This document shows, in pieces, positions 1 to 6,359 of a stretch of 8,085 nt of DNA. This DNA is from Lachnospiraceae bacterium. GTDB lineage: Bacteria > Bacillota > Clostridia > Lachnospirales > Lachnospiraceae. The DNA lies in assembly GCA_017463035.1 (NCBI GenBank), contig JAFTPY010000124.1:1-8085 (forward strand), written 5' to 3'. The notes under the pieces are model-generated. The model was not told where the DNA came from. It was given only the letters and a program-made list of their open reading frames with translations, and searched no databases. A program made the translations under genes and the position numbers. Positions within the stretch are counted from its first letter, which is position 1. Each line of letters begins with the position of its first letter.

Positions 1-1696
1 CGGTCAGGTAGGTAGTGTTCTGCTCCGCATTGGCAATAATGGTACGGGCTACCGTAGCATTAAAAATACCCAGTGCCACCGTAAGAATAAGGAACAGCAT
101 GACAAACTGCTGCTTTGCTCCGGTACGGATGGTCTGTAGGAAAGAAGCATACCCCGCCGGGCTCAGACTCTTCTTACGAATCAGGAACAATACTTTAATC
201 ATCAACGGCTGGATACGCAAGAACAGCATACCCACACCGAGAATAAACAAGGATGCGGAAAAATACAACAACGGATCCAACGGTTCACCCGCCATAACGC
301 TCTCCGTCAATTTATCCATACTGCGGGAGAAATTGTAAAAACCGTACACAGCCACACCCACAGCAATGACATCCAGATACAGCTTCTGCCAGAACTTCTT
401 CTCAGAACGTGCCTTCTTTCGCTTTACATGAACGATAGAAACTCCGCTGTACTTAAATACCGGAATCAGGGTAAGCAATACCGAAGCCGCAATGGCCACT
501 CCCGCATACAAGAATGCTTCACCCGTCAGCTGTACCGGCAAATCTCTTCTGGCACCGAACTCCAAAAACGCCGTGGAAGAACCGATAATCTTGCAAAGGT
601 AAATTCCCAGCGGCAAACCTACCACAAAGGAAATACCCGCCAATACCAGATTCTGCATAAAATACAATCCGATAATCTGTCCCTTGCCTGCACCACGGCT
701 CTTTAAAAGAGAAATCTCGCTCTGCTCCATGGAAAGCATCTGACCGGAAATCATAAACAGGAACGCCGCAAGCAATGCCAGCACCGGCACCTGTAAAATC
801 ACCAGCGTTGCGTTGATTTTCTTTTCTTTTCCCACAAACTCGTCCAAAACCTCTTCGTAACCGTCACAGGAAATCATCTTGCTGGCACTCTGAAGCTCCA
901 ACAAGCTGTCAATGCGCTCCTTTGCCGCTGCCGCATCCTCCTGATGCAGAGTATCGCAGTCACTGACCACATACCAGGTAGCATTCAGATTGTACAAGTT
1001 CATACGGTCTCCGCGGAACATCTGATCAAACAAAACTTCCGATACAAAAATGCTGGTATCGTAGGTTTCCGGAGATGCTGCCCAATAAGCATCCTGCACT
1101 CCGTTGCTCTTAATAATACCCACGATACGAACCTTTAACGGCTCACCATCAAGATCCTTTACAGAGGAAAACGTCATTTCCTCTCCCAGAATAAACTTCT
1201 GCTGCAACAGTGCCGCTTCCGTCACCACCGCTTCCATATATCCATCGGAAGTAATCTCGTCTCCGTACATAGCGCCGGAAATCACCTCACTGTGGGCCGG
1301 CAAATCGGACAGCGTAGAAATCTTTAAATCTCTCTTCTTCCCTTCCGTACGTGCCAGCGCAGACTCACCGTTTGCAAAGGAAAGGCTGATATTCGCCACG
1401 TGTTGTAACTGCTCTACGCCCAATTCATCGCATACGCGCCGGGAATACTCCTCCAGTGCCAGAAAATCCTCCCGGAACTCACCTTTACGCGCCGTGGAAG
1501 ACATGGTGATTAAGCCTGCGTGAACCCCGTTTTTCTCCGCAAACGCTTCAAACTCGTCCGAGAGCATGCGCTGCAAAGAAGCATCCTTATACATCGGATA
1601 TCCCGCAGCAACCGCTACCAGCAGAATATTACCGATTAACAGACACAAGGCAAGCCATTTTTTGTGTCTGAGTTTTTGTAACATAAACCGAAACAT
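1..1696 (-). CDS. FtsX/MacB-type ABC transporter permease, 3'-truncated by window edge
   Basis: The reading frame opens with ATG at 1696 behind a perfect AGGAGG (1702-1707, 5-nt spacing) and stays open for 565 codons to base 2 without a stop. The C-terminus is therefore outside the window. Seen: a basic N-terminus and TM1 (about residues 14-31), then a large extracytoplasmic domain (about 35-290). TM2 (about 294-316) is followed by the FtsX signature EISLLKSRGAGKGQ (327-340), then TM3 (341-366) and TM4 (391-413). After a highly basic linker (425-439) come further hydrophobic segments at about 441-455, 475-498 and 527-547. Family knowledge: MacB/FtsX permeases couple an ATPase to extracytoplasmic work such as lipoprotein or peptide export, usually with four TM per module. 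The extra TM segments after 440 suggest a two-module permease (inference). It sits 12 nt behind three adaptor genes, so it is probably the membrane core of that complex. Substrate unknown; the cognate ATPase is not in view. Confidence 0.9.
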   Translation of the reverse strand, partial: MFRFMLQKLRHKKWLALCLLIGNILLVAVAAGYPMYKDASLQRMLSDEFEAFAEKNGVHAGLITMSSTARKGEFREDFLALEEYSRRVCDELGVEQLQHVANISLSFANGESALARTEGKKRDLKISTLSDLPAHSEVISGAMYGDEITSDGYMEAVVTEAALLQQKFILGEEMTFSSVKDLDGEPLKVRIVGIIKSNGVQDAYWAASPETYDTSIFVSEVLFDQMFRGDRMNLYNLNATWYVVSDCDTLHQEDAAAAKERIDSLLELQSASKMISCDGYEEVLDEFVGKEKKINATLVILQVPVLALLAAFLFMISGQMLSMEQSEISLLKSRGAGKGQIIGLYFMQNLVLAGISFVVGLPLGIYLCKIIGSSTAFLEFGARRDLPVQLTGEAFLYAGVAIAASVLLTLIPVFKYSGVSIVHVKRKKARSEKKFWQKLYLDVIAVGVAVYGFYNFSRSMDKLTESVMAGEPLDPLLYFSASLFILGVGMLFLRIQPLMIKVLFLIRKKSLSPAGYASFLQTIRTGAKQQFVMLFLILTVALGIFNATVARTIIANAEQNTTYLT

Positions 1697-1708
1697 GGAA
1701 TCCTCCTA

Positions 1709-2740
1709 TTATTGAACTAATATTTGTGCGCCCTCTTCCAGACCGTCAACCACCCAGTACACCGACTCCGTTTTACGTCCGAACGTGAAGCCGACTGCGT
1801 GCAGTCCGTACTCATCCTTTATTTTCACCATCTGTGTTCCGTTGGACATAAACACCGCATTTGCATCCAAAAGCAATACATCCTTCATGTGAACAGTCTC
1901 CACATATACGGAAATATCAGCACCGTCATACAAATATTCACTCTCTTCATCCAGGCGAACCAAAGCTGAGGTTCCCGACAATTCCTCAGACACGGTTCCC
2001 GGAGACGCCGGAATTACGGTTCCGGTTCCGGTATGGGTCTTTCCGTCGATTTTTGCGGTTACCGTTACATTCTGGCCATAACGGAACTTCTTAGTTTCAT
2101 TATTCACCTGAATCAAACGTTCCTTCGGGTTCGCCACCACAATGGTATAAGAAGAAATCTGGGATCTGAAACGAGGAAATTCCTGTTCCAACAGGATACC
2201 GTCCTCCTCCATCACGATTTCCGTTGTTTCCAAAGCTTCCTTCATCTCTATAAATGACTTTAAAGTCTCTTCGTAAGCAGCACCGGCCTCTCCGCCGCGT
2301 TCCTCCATACGCTGTAACTGACGTTCCGTACGCGCCAGCTGTATTTCATCGATTTCCACATGAATTCGTGCAATTGCATCTCCCTCTTTCTTATTCGGGT
2401 TTTCCAATCCCACAGCTTCCATGTAGTAGGTAGTGCCGTACGGGAAGTAATAACGAACCGTCTTCTTATCCGGATAAACCACCTCTCCGTCCGCCTTTTC
2501 CCGTATTACAAAATCACCGCGACGGACCGTGGTAAACTTCTGGGTTCCGGAGGAGGTAGATTCCAATGCTCCCGCATACAAAGTCTCGGAGCTTTTTTCC
2601 TTCTGTATCGTCAAACCGGCATTTTCCGCAGACCCACCGTTTTCTTCCGAACCGGTTGCCGGTGCCGCCGCACAGGTTCCCATCACCACACAAAGGGTCA
2701 GGGCAAGCACCGTTTTCATTCCACGCTTAATTTTTAACAT
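1709..2740 (-). CDS. Divergent HlyD/MFP-like adaptor protein (third of three)
   Basis: A 343-residue exported protein, the most divergent of the three adaptors. Residues 1-23 are a signal peptide (basic start, hydrophobic 10-20). The only lipobox-like site is MGTC (Cys23), whose Thr at -1 is atypical, so lipidation is uncertain. A low-complexity Ala/Gly/Glu/Ser stretch (about 24-65) may tether it. A degenerate lipoyl-like first half lies at about 95-126 (GDAIARI at its end), a short Glu/Arg-rich helical hairpin at about 130-174, a second half at about 174-204, a beta-barrel-like region at about 205-280, and a membrane-proximal C-terminal part (about 285-342) ending VDGLEEGAQILVQ. That ending matches the EGL-x-EG pattern of the two upstream proteins. 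The start overlaps the upstream gene by 14 nt, which implies coupled translation. The permease follows after 12 nt. By family it should bridge the permease and its extracytoplasmic partner; the exact role is inferred. Confidence 0.8.
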   Translation of the reverse strand: MLKIKRGMKTVLALTLCVVMGTCAAAPATGSEENGGSAENAGLTIQKEKSSETLYAGALESTSSGTQKFTTVRRGDFVIREKADGEVVYPDKKTVRYYFPYGTTYYMEAVGLENPNKKEGDAIARIHVEIDEIQLARTERQLQRMEERGGEAGAAYEETLKSFIEMKEALETTEIVMEEDGILLEQEFPRFRSQISSYTIVVANPKERLIQVNNETKKFRYGQNVTVTAKIDGKTHTGTGTVIPASPGTVSEELSGTSALVRLDEESEYLYDGADISVYVETVHMKDVLLLDANAVFMSNGTQMVKIKDEYGLHAVGFTFGRKTESVYWVVDGLEEGAQILVQ

Positions 2741-3746
2741 ATACCCTGTCTCCTTCCTGCAAGCCTTCTAAAATTTCCACATACACATCACTGCTATATC
2801 CGGTTACAACATCACGACGCACCCGGATATCCCCGTCCAGCAAATATACGTAGCTGCCGCTGCTGTCACGATAAATTGCCTTACTCGGAATGGAAAGCAC
2901 ATGGTCATGATAATTACTCTTCATACAAACAAGAACATAATCTCCCATCCGTGCCCCGTTATAATCCGCTGCGGAGTAATAGGTATACAAGCCTTCCTCT
3001 TCCATTAACTCTTCTATGTAGGTAACTTCCGTTTCTTTCCCGTTTACAATCGCATAAATTTCTTCATAATTACTGTAATCGGCCGGAGACAAATAACTTC
3101 CTACGGTAACATACAACCGATTCGTATCAGCCAGTGCCAAAACCGGTTGTCCCGCAGAAACAGTGGTTCCTTCGCTTAAGCAGGCCGTAATCACACCGTC
3201 ACACGGTGCAAAAATCTGACTCTTGCCCACTTTGGATCTGGCTTCTTCCCAGGCAGCCCAGAGCTGCGGTTCCTGCATCACCCATAGTTCTTCTGCCTGC
3301 GCTATCAAAAGCTCCTGCCATTCCTTTTCTTCCTTACCCGGATTTGCCGCCAACTTCCTTTTTGCCGCCTTTACCGTGTCCATATAAACCTTCTTCTCGG
3401 ACAAATACTTATTTAAGGCATTGCCTGCGTTATTCACTACGCCTTCCTCTTCCTGCTCTGCCAACAAATCTCCGGCTTTTACTTCGCTTCCCAGTTCTAC
3501 ATAAAGCTTTGAAATTCTTCCGCCCGCCTCAAAGGAAAGCTCCTCATTATACGGAGCCAGCTCCGCATCCCTTGTGGTCATTGTATACAAATCCCGGTAC
3601 ATTACGGTCTCAATATCCACTACCGCTTCTACCGGTGTCAATAATTCTATTTCCTTCTGCATTGCATCCCGCGTTCCGCAGCCGGCAAGCCCCAAAATCA
3701 CAAGTGCCGCTGCCACCGGATACAATCCGCTTCTTTTCTTTCTCAT
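2727..3746 (-). CDS. HlyD/RND-type membrane fusion (efflux adaptor) lipoprotein (second of three)
   Basis: A 339-residue lipoprotein with a classical lipobox, LAGC (Cys23), after a hydrophobic stretch. It is the most canonical adaptor of the set. The first lipoyl half is at about 70-99, with the typical pattern ending GSEVKAGDLLAEQ. A charged, Trp-containing alpha-helical hairpin spans about 105-173. The second lipoyl half is at about 178-207 (APCDGVITACLSEGTTVSAGQ), a beta-barrel follows (about 208-282), and a membrane-proximal domain (about 283-337) contains LSIPSKAIY and ends EILEGLQEGDRVYVKN. These are the parts, in order, of a periplasmic adaptor such as MacA. In a Firmicute it would be anchored outside the cytoplasmic membrane beside the FtsX-like permease. 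The ATG has GGAGG 5 nt upstream (3752-3756). It starts 12 nt after the first adaptor and overlaps the third by 14 nt. Confidence 0.88.
   Translation of the reverse strand: MRKKRSGLYPVAAALVILGLAGCGTRDAMQKEIELLTPVEAVVDIETVMYRDLYTMTTRDAELAPYNEELSFEAGGRISKLYVELGSEVKAGDLLAEQEEEGVVNNAGNALNKYLSEKKVYMDTVKAAKRKLAANPGKEEKEWQELLIAQAEELWVMQEPQLWAAWEEARSKVGKSQIFAPCDGVITACLSEGTTVSAGQPVLALADTNRLYVTVGSYLSPADYSNYEEIYAIVNGKETEVTYIEELMEEEGLYTYYSAADYNGARMGDYVLVCMKSNYHDHVLSIPSKAIYRDSSGSYVYLLDGDIRVRRDVVTGYSSDVYVEILEGLQEGDRVYVKN
2750..2755 (-). promoter_or_regulatory. Ribosome binding site deciding the start of the third adaptor
   Basis: AAGGAG lies 9 nt upstream of the ATG at 2740, inside the 3' end of the preceding coding sequence. 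The next in-frame ATG (codon 8, 2719) has no comparable site and would remove the basic N-region of the signal peptide. The 2740 start is therefore preferred, giving a real 14-nt overlap with the gene before it. Confidence 0.65.
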
Positions 3747-3758
3747 ATCGTCCTCCTG

Positions 3759-4820
3759 TTAACGCAAAATTACTTCTTCGCCTTCTGTCAGTCCCTCTAA
3801 CACTTCCACACGGGAATCCGCCTGCAGACCTACCGTTATGCTCTTAATCTGCCGGTTCCCTTCCTCGTCAAAGTAGTAAACATATGCCTTGTCTCCGGCA
3901 TAATATACTGCGTTCTTCGGAATACTGAGTGCATCCTCCTTCTCATCCAGTACAAGGGAATACAGCACTCTCTGTCCCAATGTCATATTGTATTGCGGTA
4001 TCGTAAGCTCAAACCGCATAATTTTTTCTTCTTCGTCTACCTCGGTCAATACAGTCTCGTACTCTATCCCGTTACTGGTCTCAAATACATAGGTATCGCC
4101 TACGGTAAAGTAAGACGCATATTCCACATCATCGCACAAAAACGCACACTCTGCGCTGTCGCTGATGGTTAAGACCTTGTTTCCGCCCCAGGAAACAAAG
4201 CCGCTGCCGGTATCCCGCAAATAAGTAATCGTGCCGTCCATGGTTGCATAAATTTTACAGCCCTCTACAAACCAATACAGTTCATCATACTGCATACGCT
4301 CCACATAAATGGCGTCTTCCAAATCCTCTGTCTGTACACGATATTTATCCTCCACTGCCGCTACGCTTGCCTCATATTCCGTAGCCGACATGGTTCCTTT
4401 TTTACGGGACAACTGGGTAAGCTCCAGTTCCTTCTGTACCTGCAAATGCTCTATCTTCATTTCCTGCGTTTTCATCTGATACTCCAGATTTGCAAGTTCC
4501 TTTTTCTCATCGTCGCAGTATACTTCTGCCAGCAAATCCCCCTTCTCTACCGTATCACCCATAGATACATACACGCCCTCTAAACGGCGACCGTTTACCT
4601 GAAACGATAAATTCTCGGACCTTACCTGCTGGTAATTTGCCACAAGTACCTTTGTTTTTTGAATCTTCCCCTTCTGTGCTGTGGTCATCTCATATGAACT
4701 CATCGCATCATTCGACACAAGAATTGACGCTTTATCGTCTTCCTGCTTCAAATTACACCCGCACAGCGTGAGCATACAGGAGACCAAAATCGCTCCTGCA
4801 TAAAACCTTTTCCTTCCCAT
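3759..4820 (-). CDS. HlyD/MFP-like efflux adaptor lipoprotein (first of three)
   Basis: A 353-residue lipoprotein and first gene of the export operon. The signal peptide ends in a lipobox-like LCGC (Cys22; Cys20 just before it is not at the expected position). Domains in order: first lipoyl half about 70-101 (VSMGDTVEKGDLLAEVY), a Glu/Lys/Gln-rich coiled-coil hairpin about 103-182, second lipoyl half about 187-221 (ATMDGTITYL), beta-barrel about 222-296, and a membrane-proximal domain about 297-352 with LSIPKNAVYY and terminal EVLEGLTEGEEVIL. The second lipoyl half has Trp/Gly substitutions (SWGGNK) where canonical proteins have a V-x-x-G-x motif. The ATG at 4820 is set by AGGAGG (4826-4831, 5-nt spacing). 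A plausible promoter lies about 60 nt upstream. Family knowledge gives the adaptor role. Whether the three adaptors form one hetero-oligomer is inference. Confidence 0.87.
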   Translation of the reverse strand: MGRKRFYAGAILVSCMLTLCGCNLKQEDDKASILVSNDAMSSYEMTTAQKGKIQKTKVLVANYQQVRSENLSFQVNGRRLEGVYVSMGDTVEKGDLLAEVYCDDEKKELANLEYQMKTQEMKIEHLQVQKELELTQLSRKKGTMSATEYEASVAAVEDKYRVQTEDLEDAIYVERMQYDELYWFVEGCKIYATMDGTITYLRDTGSGFVSWGGNKVLTISDSAECAFLCDDVEYASYFTVGDTYVFETSNGIEYETVLTEVDEEEKIMRFELTIPQYNMTLGQRVLYSLVLDEKEDALSIPKNAVYYAGDKAYVYYFDEEGNRQIKSITVGLQADSRVEVLEGLTEGEEVILR

Positions 4821-4881
4821 TGTAACCTCCTAATTGATGTTCCTGAATCTTCCTCCCAAAAACGCACCCGCATTACATTTT

Positions 4882-4908
4882 ATCATAAAAAACCATCATA
4901 TTCCACAA
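4882..4908 (-). promoter_or_regulatory. Putative sigma-A promoter of the adaptor/permease operon
   Basis: On the minus strand, TATGAT (4887-4882) matches five of six positions of the -10 consensus. Upstream, TTGTGG (4908-4903, 15-nt spacing) or overlapping TTATTG (4911-4906, 18-nt spacing) are weak -35 candidates. The surrounding DNA is A+T-rich. Transcription would begin near 4875, giving a leader of about 55 nt with no obvious riboswitch or attenuator. The -10 is reasonable; the -35 is poor, so an activator may be needed. Confidence 0.42.
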
Positions 4909-4945
4909 TAAATATTGAATATATTTTGTCTTTTTTGTTAACATT

Positions 4946-5076
4946 CGTGCAGGCAAAGTGAGCATAGAAGAGAGTTTGGAAACTTGTTTCCGAAACTCTC
5001 TGATTATGCGAACGCGCCCACGACCGAGCGACAAGGTCGCGAGGTGGGGGCAAGGTGCGAAGCACCTGCCTGCACG
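4946..5076. repeat. 131-bp structured palindromic element with perfect 10-bp terminal inverted repeats
   Basis: The outer arms CGTGCAGGCA (4946-4955) and TGCCTGCACG (5067-5076) are exact inverted repeats. Three further hairpins fill the interior. Arm 1 (4962-5009) has GCATA/TATGC, a small internal loop, a 9-bp AGAGAGTTT stem, a single bulged G (4992) and a 5-bp GGAAA/TTTCC tip with a CTTG loop. Arm 2 (5014-5051) pairs GCxCCCAC with GTGGGxGC around one G/G mismatch, topped by CGACC/GGTCG or, alternatively, GCGAC/GTCGC. Arm 3 (5054-5066) is GGTGC-GAA-GCACC. The whole can therefore close as a multi-branch junction. It is richer in G+C than the A+T-rich segment at 4861-4945. Open frames through it look like by-products of the palindromes, not genes. 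No convincing target-site duplication is visible. It could be a MITE/REP-like mobile palindrome or a structured RNA; the sequence alone does not decide. It abuts the terminator at 5078. Confidence 0.72.
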
Positions 5077-5077
5077 T

Positions 5078-5116
5078 AAAAGCCCCCAAAGAATCCATTT
5101 TGGACTCTCCGGGGGC
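5078..5116 (-). terminator. Rho-independent terminator of the pheB-hom-apgM operon
   Basis: The minus-strand transcript forms a continuous 16-bp stem (5116-5101 with 5097-5082) around an AAA loop: 13 Watson-Crick pairs and three G-U wobbles. The base is CCCCC/GGGGG closed by G-C, and UUUU follows (5081-5078). On the plus strand the three wobble positions become A/C mismatches (5088/5110, 5089/5109, 5093/5105), so the hairpin is built for minus-strand RNA. It begins 22 nt past the stop codon. The U-tract is short, so readthrough is possible. Confidence 0.82.
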
Positions 5117-5138
5117 AAACTTCCGTTTCACGGCTGAT

Positions 5139-6341
5139 TTACCTTTCAAACAAGGTATCGATTAACTTATAGCCTTCCGGATATAAAATACCGGAAGCCT
5201 TTGCTTCTTCTTCGTTGTAGAAACCGATGCGTCTGCGCTCCATGGTACTGTCATACAGCAAGAACGGTACCGGATCGGAGGTATGGGTACGACAACGAAT
5301 CGGAGTCGGATGATCCGGCATTACAAGAAGACGGAACTCTTCGCCCGCAGCCTTCATACCTTCCACCACCGTGCGGATAACCTTTGCATCTAAAGATTCA
5401 ATCGCCTCTAACTTGTTCGGCAAGCTTCCCTGATGACCCATTTCATCCGGAGCCTCTACATGTACATAGGCGAAATCATAACCGTCCTTCGTCAGTGCAT
5501 CTACCGCAGCCTGTGCCTTACCCACATAGTTGGTATGTAAGGTACCGTCGGCTCCCGGCACTTCGATGACCTTCATGCCTGCGCCGATGGCAATACCCTT
5601 GAGCAGGTCTACCGCAGAAATCATAACGCCCTTCTTGCCGGTCTTTTCTTCGAAGCTGTCCAGTGCCGGTCTGGTACCTGCGCCCCAGAACCAGATAGAA
5701 TTTGCCTTATGTAAGCCCTTCTTGGCACGCTCCACGTTAAGCGGATGGTTATTTAAAATATCATAGCTCTTCTCCATCATCTCACGAAGCTTATCCTCCT
5801 TCGGAAGATAGTCGCCGATGACCTTACCCAAAATATCGTGAGGCGGAGTAAGCGGTACCACCTGGCCCTTATCCCAGATTAAAAGATGTCTGTAGCTGGT
5901 ACCTACATAATAGCTGTAGATATCGTCCTGTAACTCCTTCTTTACCGCCTCTAAAAGAACAGCCGCATCCTCCGTGGAAATTTCACTGGAGCTGTGGTCA
6001 ATAATGGTTCTCTCGGCATACGGTACATCCTCCTCGGATACCGTAACGATATTACAACGAAGGGCAATGTCCGTATCCTTCATCGGCACACCGATGGAAA
6101 GAGCTTCCAGCGGAGAACGTCCGGTGTAATATTTCTTCGGATTGTAACCCAGCACCGCTAAGTTTGCGGTATCGCTTCCCGGGCTCATACCCTCCGGAAT
6201 GGTTGCGGACAATCCTACAACAGACTTTCCTGCCAGTTCATCCAACATCGGGGTGTTTGCATGTGCAAGCGGAGTCTTGCCGCCGATTTCCGCAATCGGT
6301 TCATCCGCCATACCGTCACCTAAAACTACAATATACTTCAT
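5139..6341 (-). CDS. apgM: Archaeal-type cofactor-independent phosphoglycerate mutase family protein; probable alternative homoserine kinase
   Basis: A 400-residue member of the alkaline phosphatase superfamily. Visible metal and catalytic motifs: GDGMAD (Asp9); SPGSDTANLAVLGYNP with Ser56 as the expected phosphorylated nucleophile; YRHLL (Arg151); VEAPDEMGHQG (Asp299, His303); MPDHPTP (Asp343, His344); and THTSDPVPF (His353). All core residues look intact and the length is normal for the family. One close subfamily (TIGR02535, from memory) is proposed to be homoserine kinase, because it sits beside threonine genes in genomes lacking GHMP-type ThrB. Here it starts 18 nt after hom in one operon, which fits that role: homoserine + ATP to O-phosphohomoserine. 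Interconversion of 2- and 3-phosphoglycerate is the alternative. ATG at 6341 with AAGGA 7 nt upstream. Family assignment is firm, the kinase role is inferred from context. Cytoplasmic, metal-dependent. Confidence 0.92.
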   Translation of the reverse strand: MKYIVVLGDGMADEPIAEIGGKTPLAHANTPMLDELAGKSVVGLSATIPEGMSPGSDTANLAVLGYNPKKYYTGRSPLEALSIGVPMKDTDIALRCNIVTVSEEDVPYAERTIIDHSSSEISTEDAAVLLEAVKKELQDDIYSYYVGTSYRHLLIWDKGQVVPLTPPHDILGKVIGDYLPKEDKLREMMEKSYDILNNHPLNVERAKKGLHKANSIWFWGAGTRPALDSFEEKTGKKGVMISAVDLLKGIAIGAGMKVIEVPGADGTLHTNYVGKAQAAVDALTKDGYDFAYVHVEAPDEMGHQGSLPNKLEAIESLDAKVIRTVVEGMKAAGEEFRLLVMPDHPTPIRCRTHTSDPVPFLLYDSTMERRRIGFYNEEEAKASGILYPEGYKLIDTLFER

Positions 6342-6359
6342 ATCTATTTCCTTCTTTCC

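Noticed and set aside
15..1523. Plus-strand frames opposite the permease (e.g. 1104-1523)
   Set aside because: The minus-strand frame is open for 565 codons with a clear start, FtsX signature and TM pattern; the plus-strand frames show no domain.
3206..3847. Long plus-strand open frame (213 codons), Pro/Leu/Arg-rich
   Set aside because: It lies antisense to two convincing lipoprotein genes, has no ribosome binding site worth noting and has the biased composition expected of a complementary-strand shadow.
4912..4942. TTAACA near 4936-4941 as a -35 for the adaptor operon
   Set aside because: The hexamer is good, but no acceptable -10 lies 16-18 nt downstream; TATGAT at 4887-4882 with a weak -35 fits better.
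4946..5076. CRISPR array or insertion sequence
   Set aside because: There is no periodic repeat-spacer pattern and no transposase frame, and no target-site duplication is evident. At most it could be a non-autonomous element.
4873..5149. Two overlapping minus-strand frames of 81 and 88 codons in the intergenic region
   Set aside because: They are built from the terminator hairpin, the palindromic element and the A+T-rich promoter region, have no ribosome binding site, and look like by-products of those structures.
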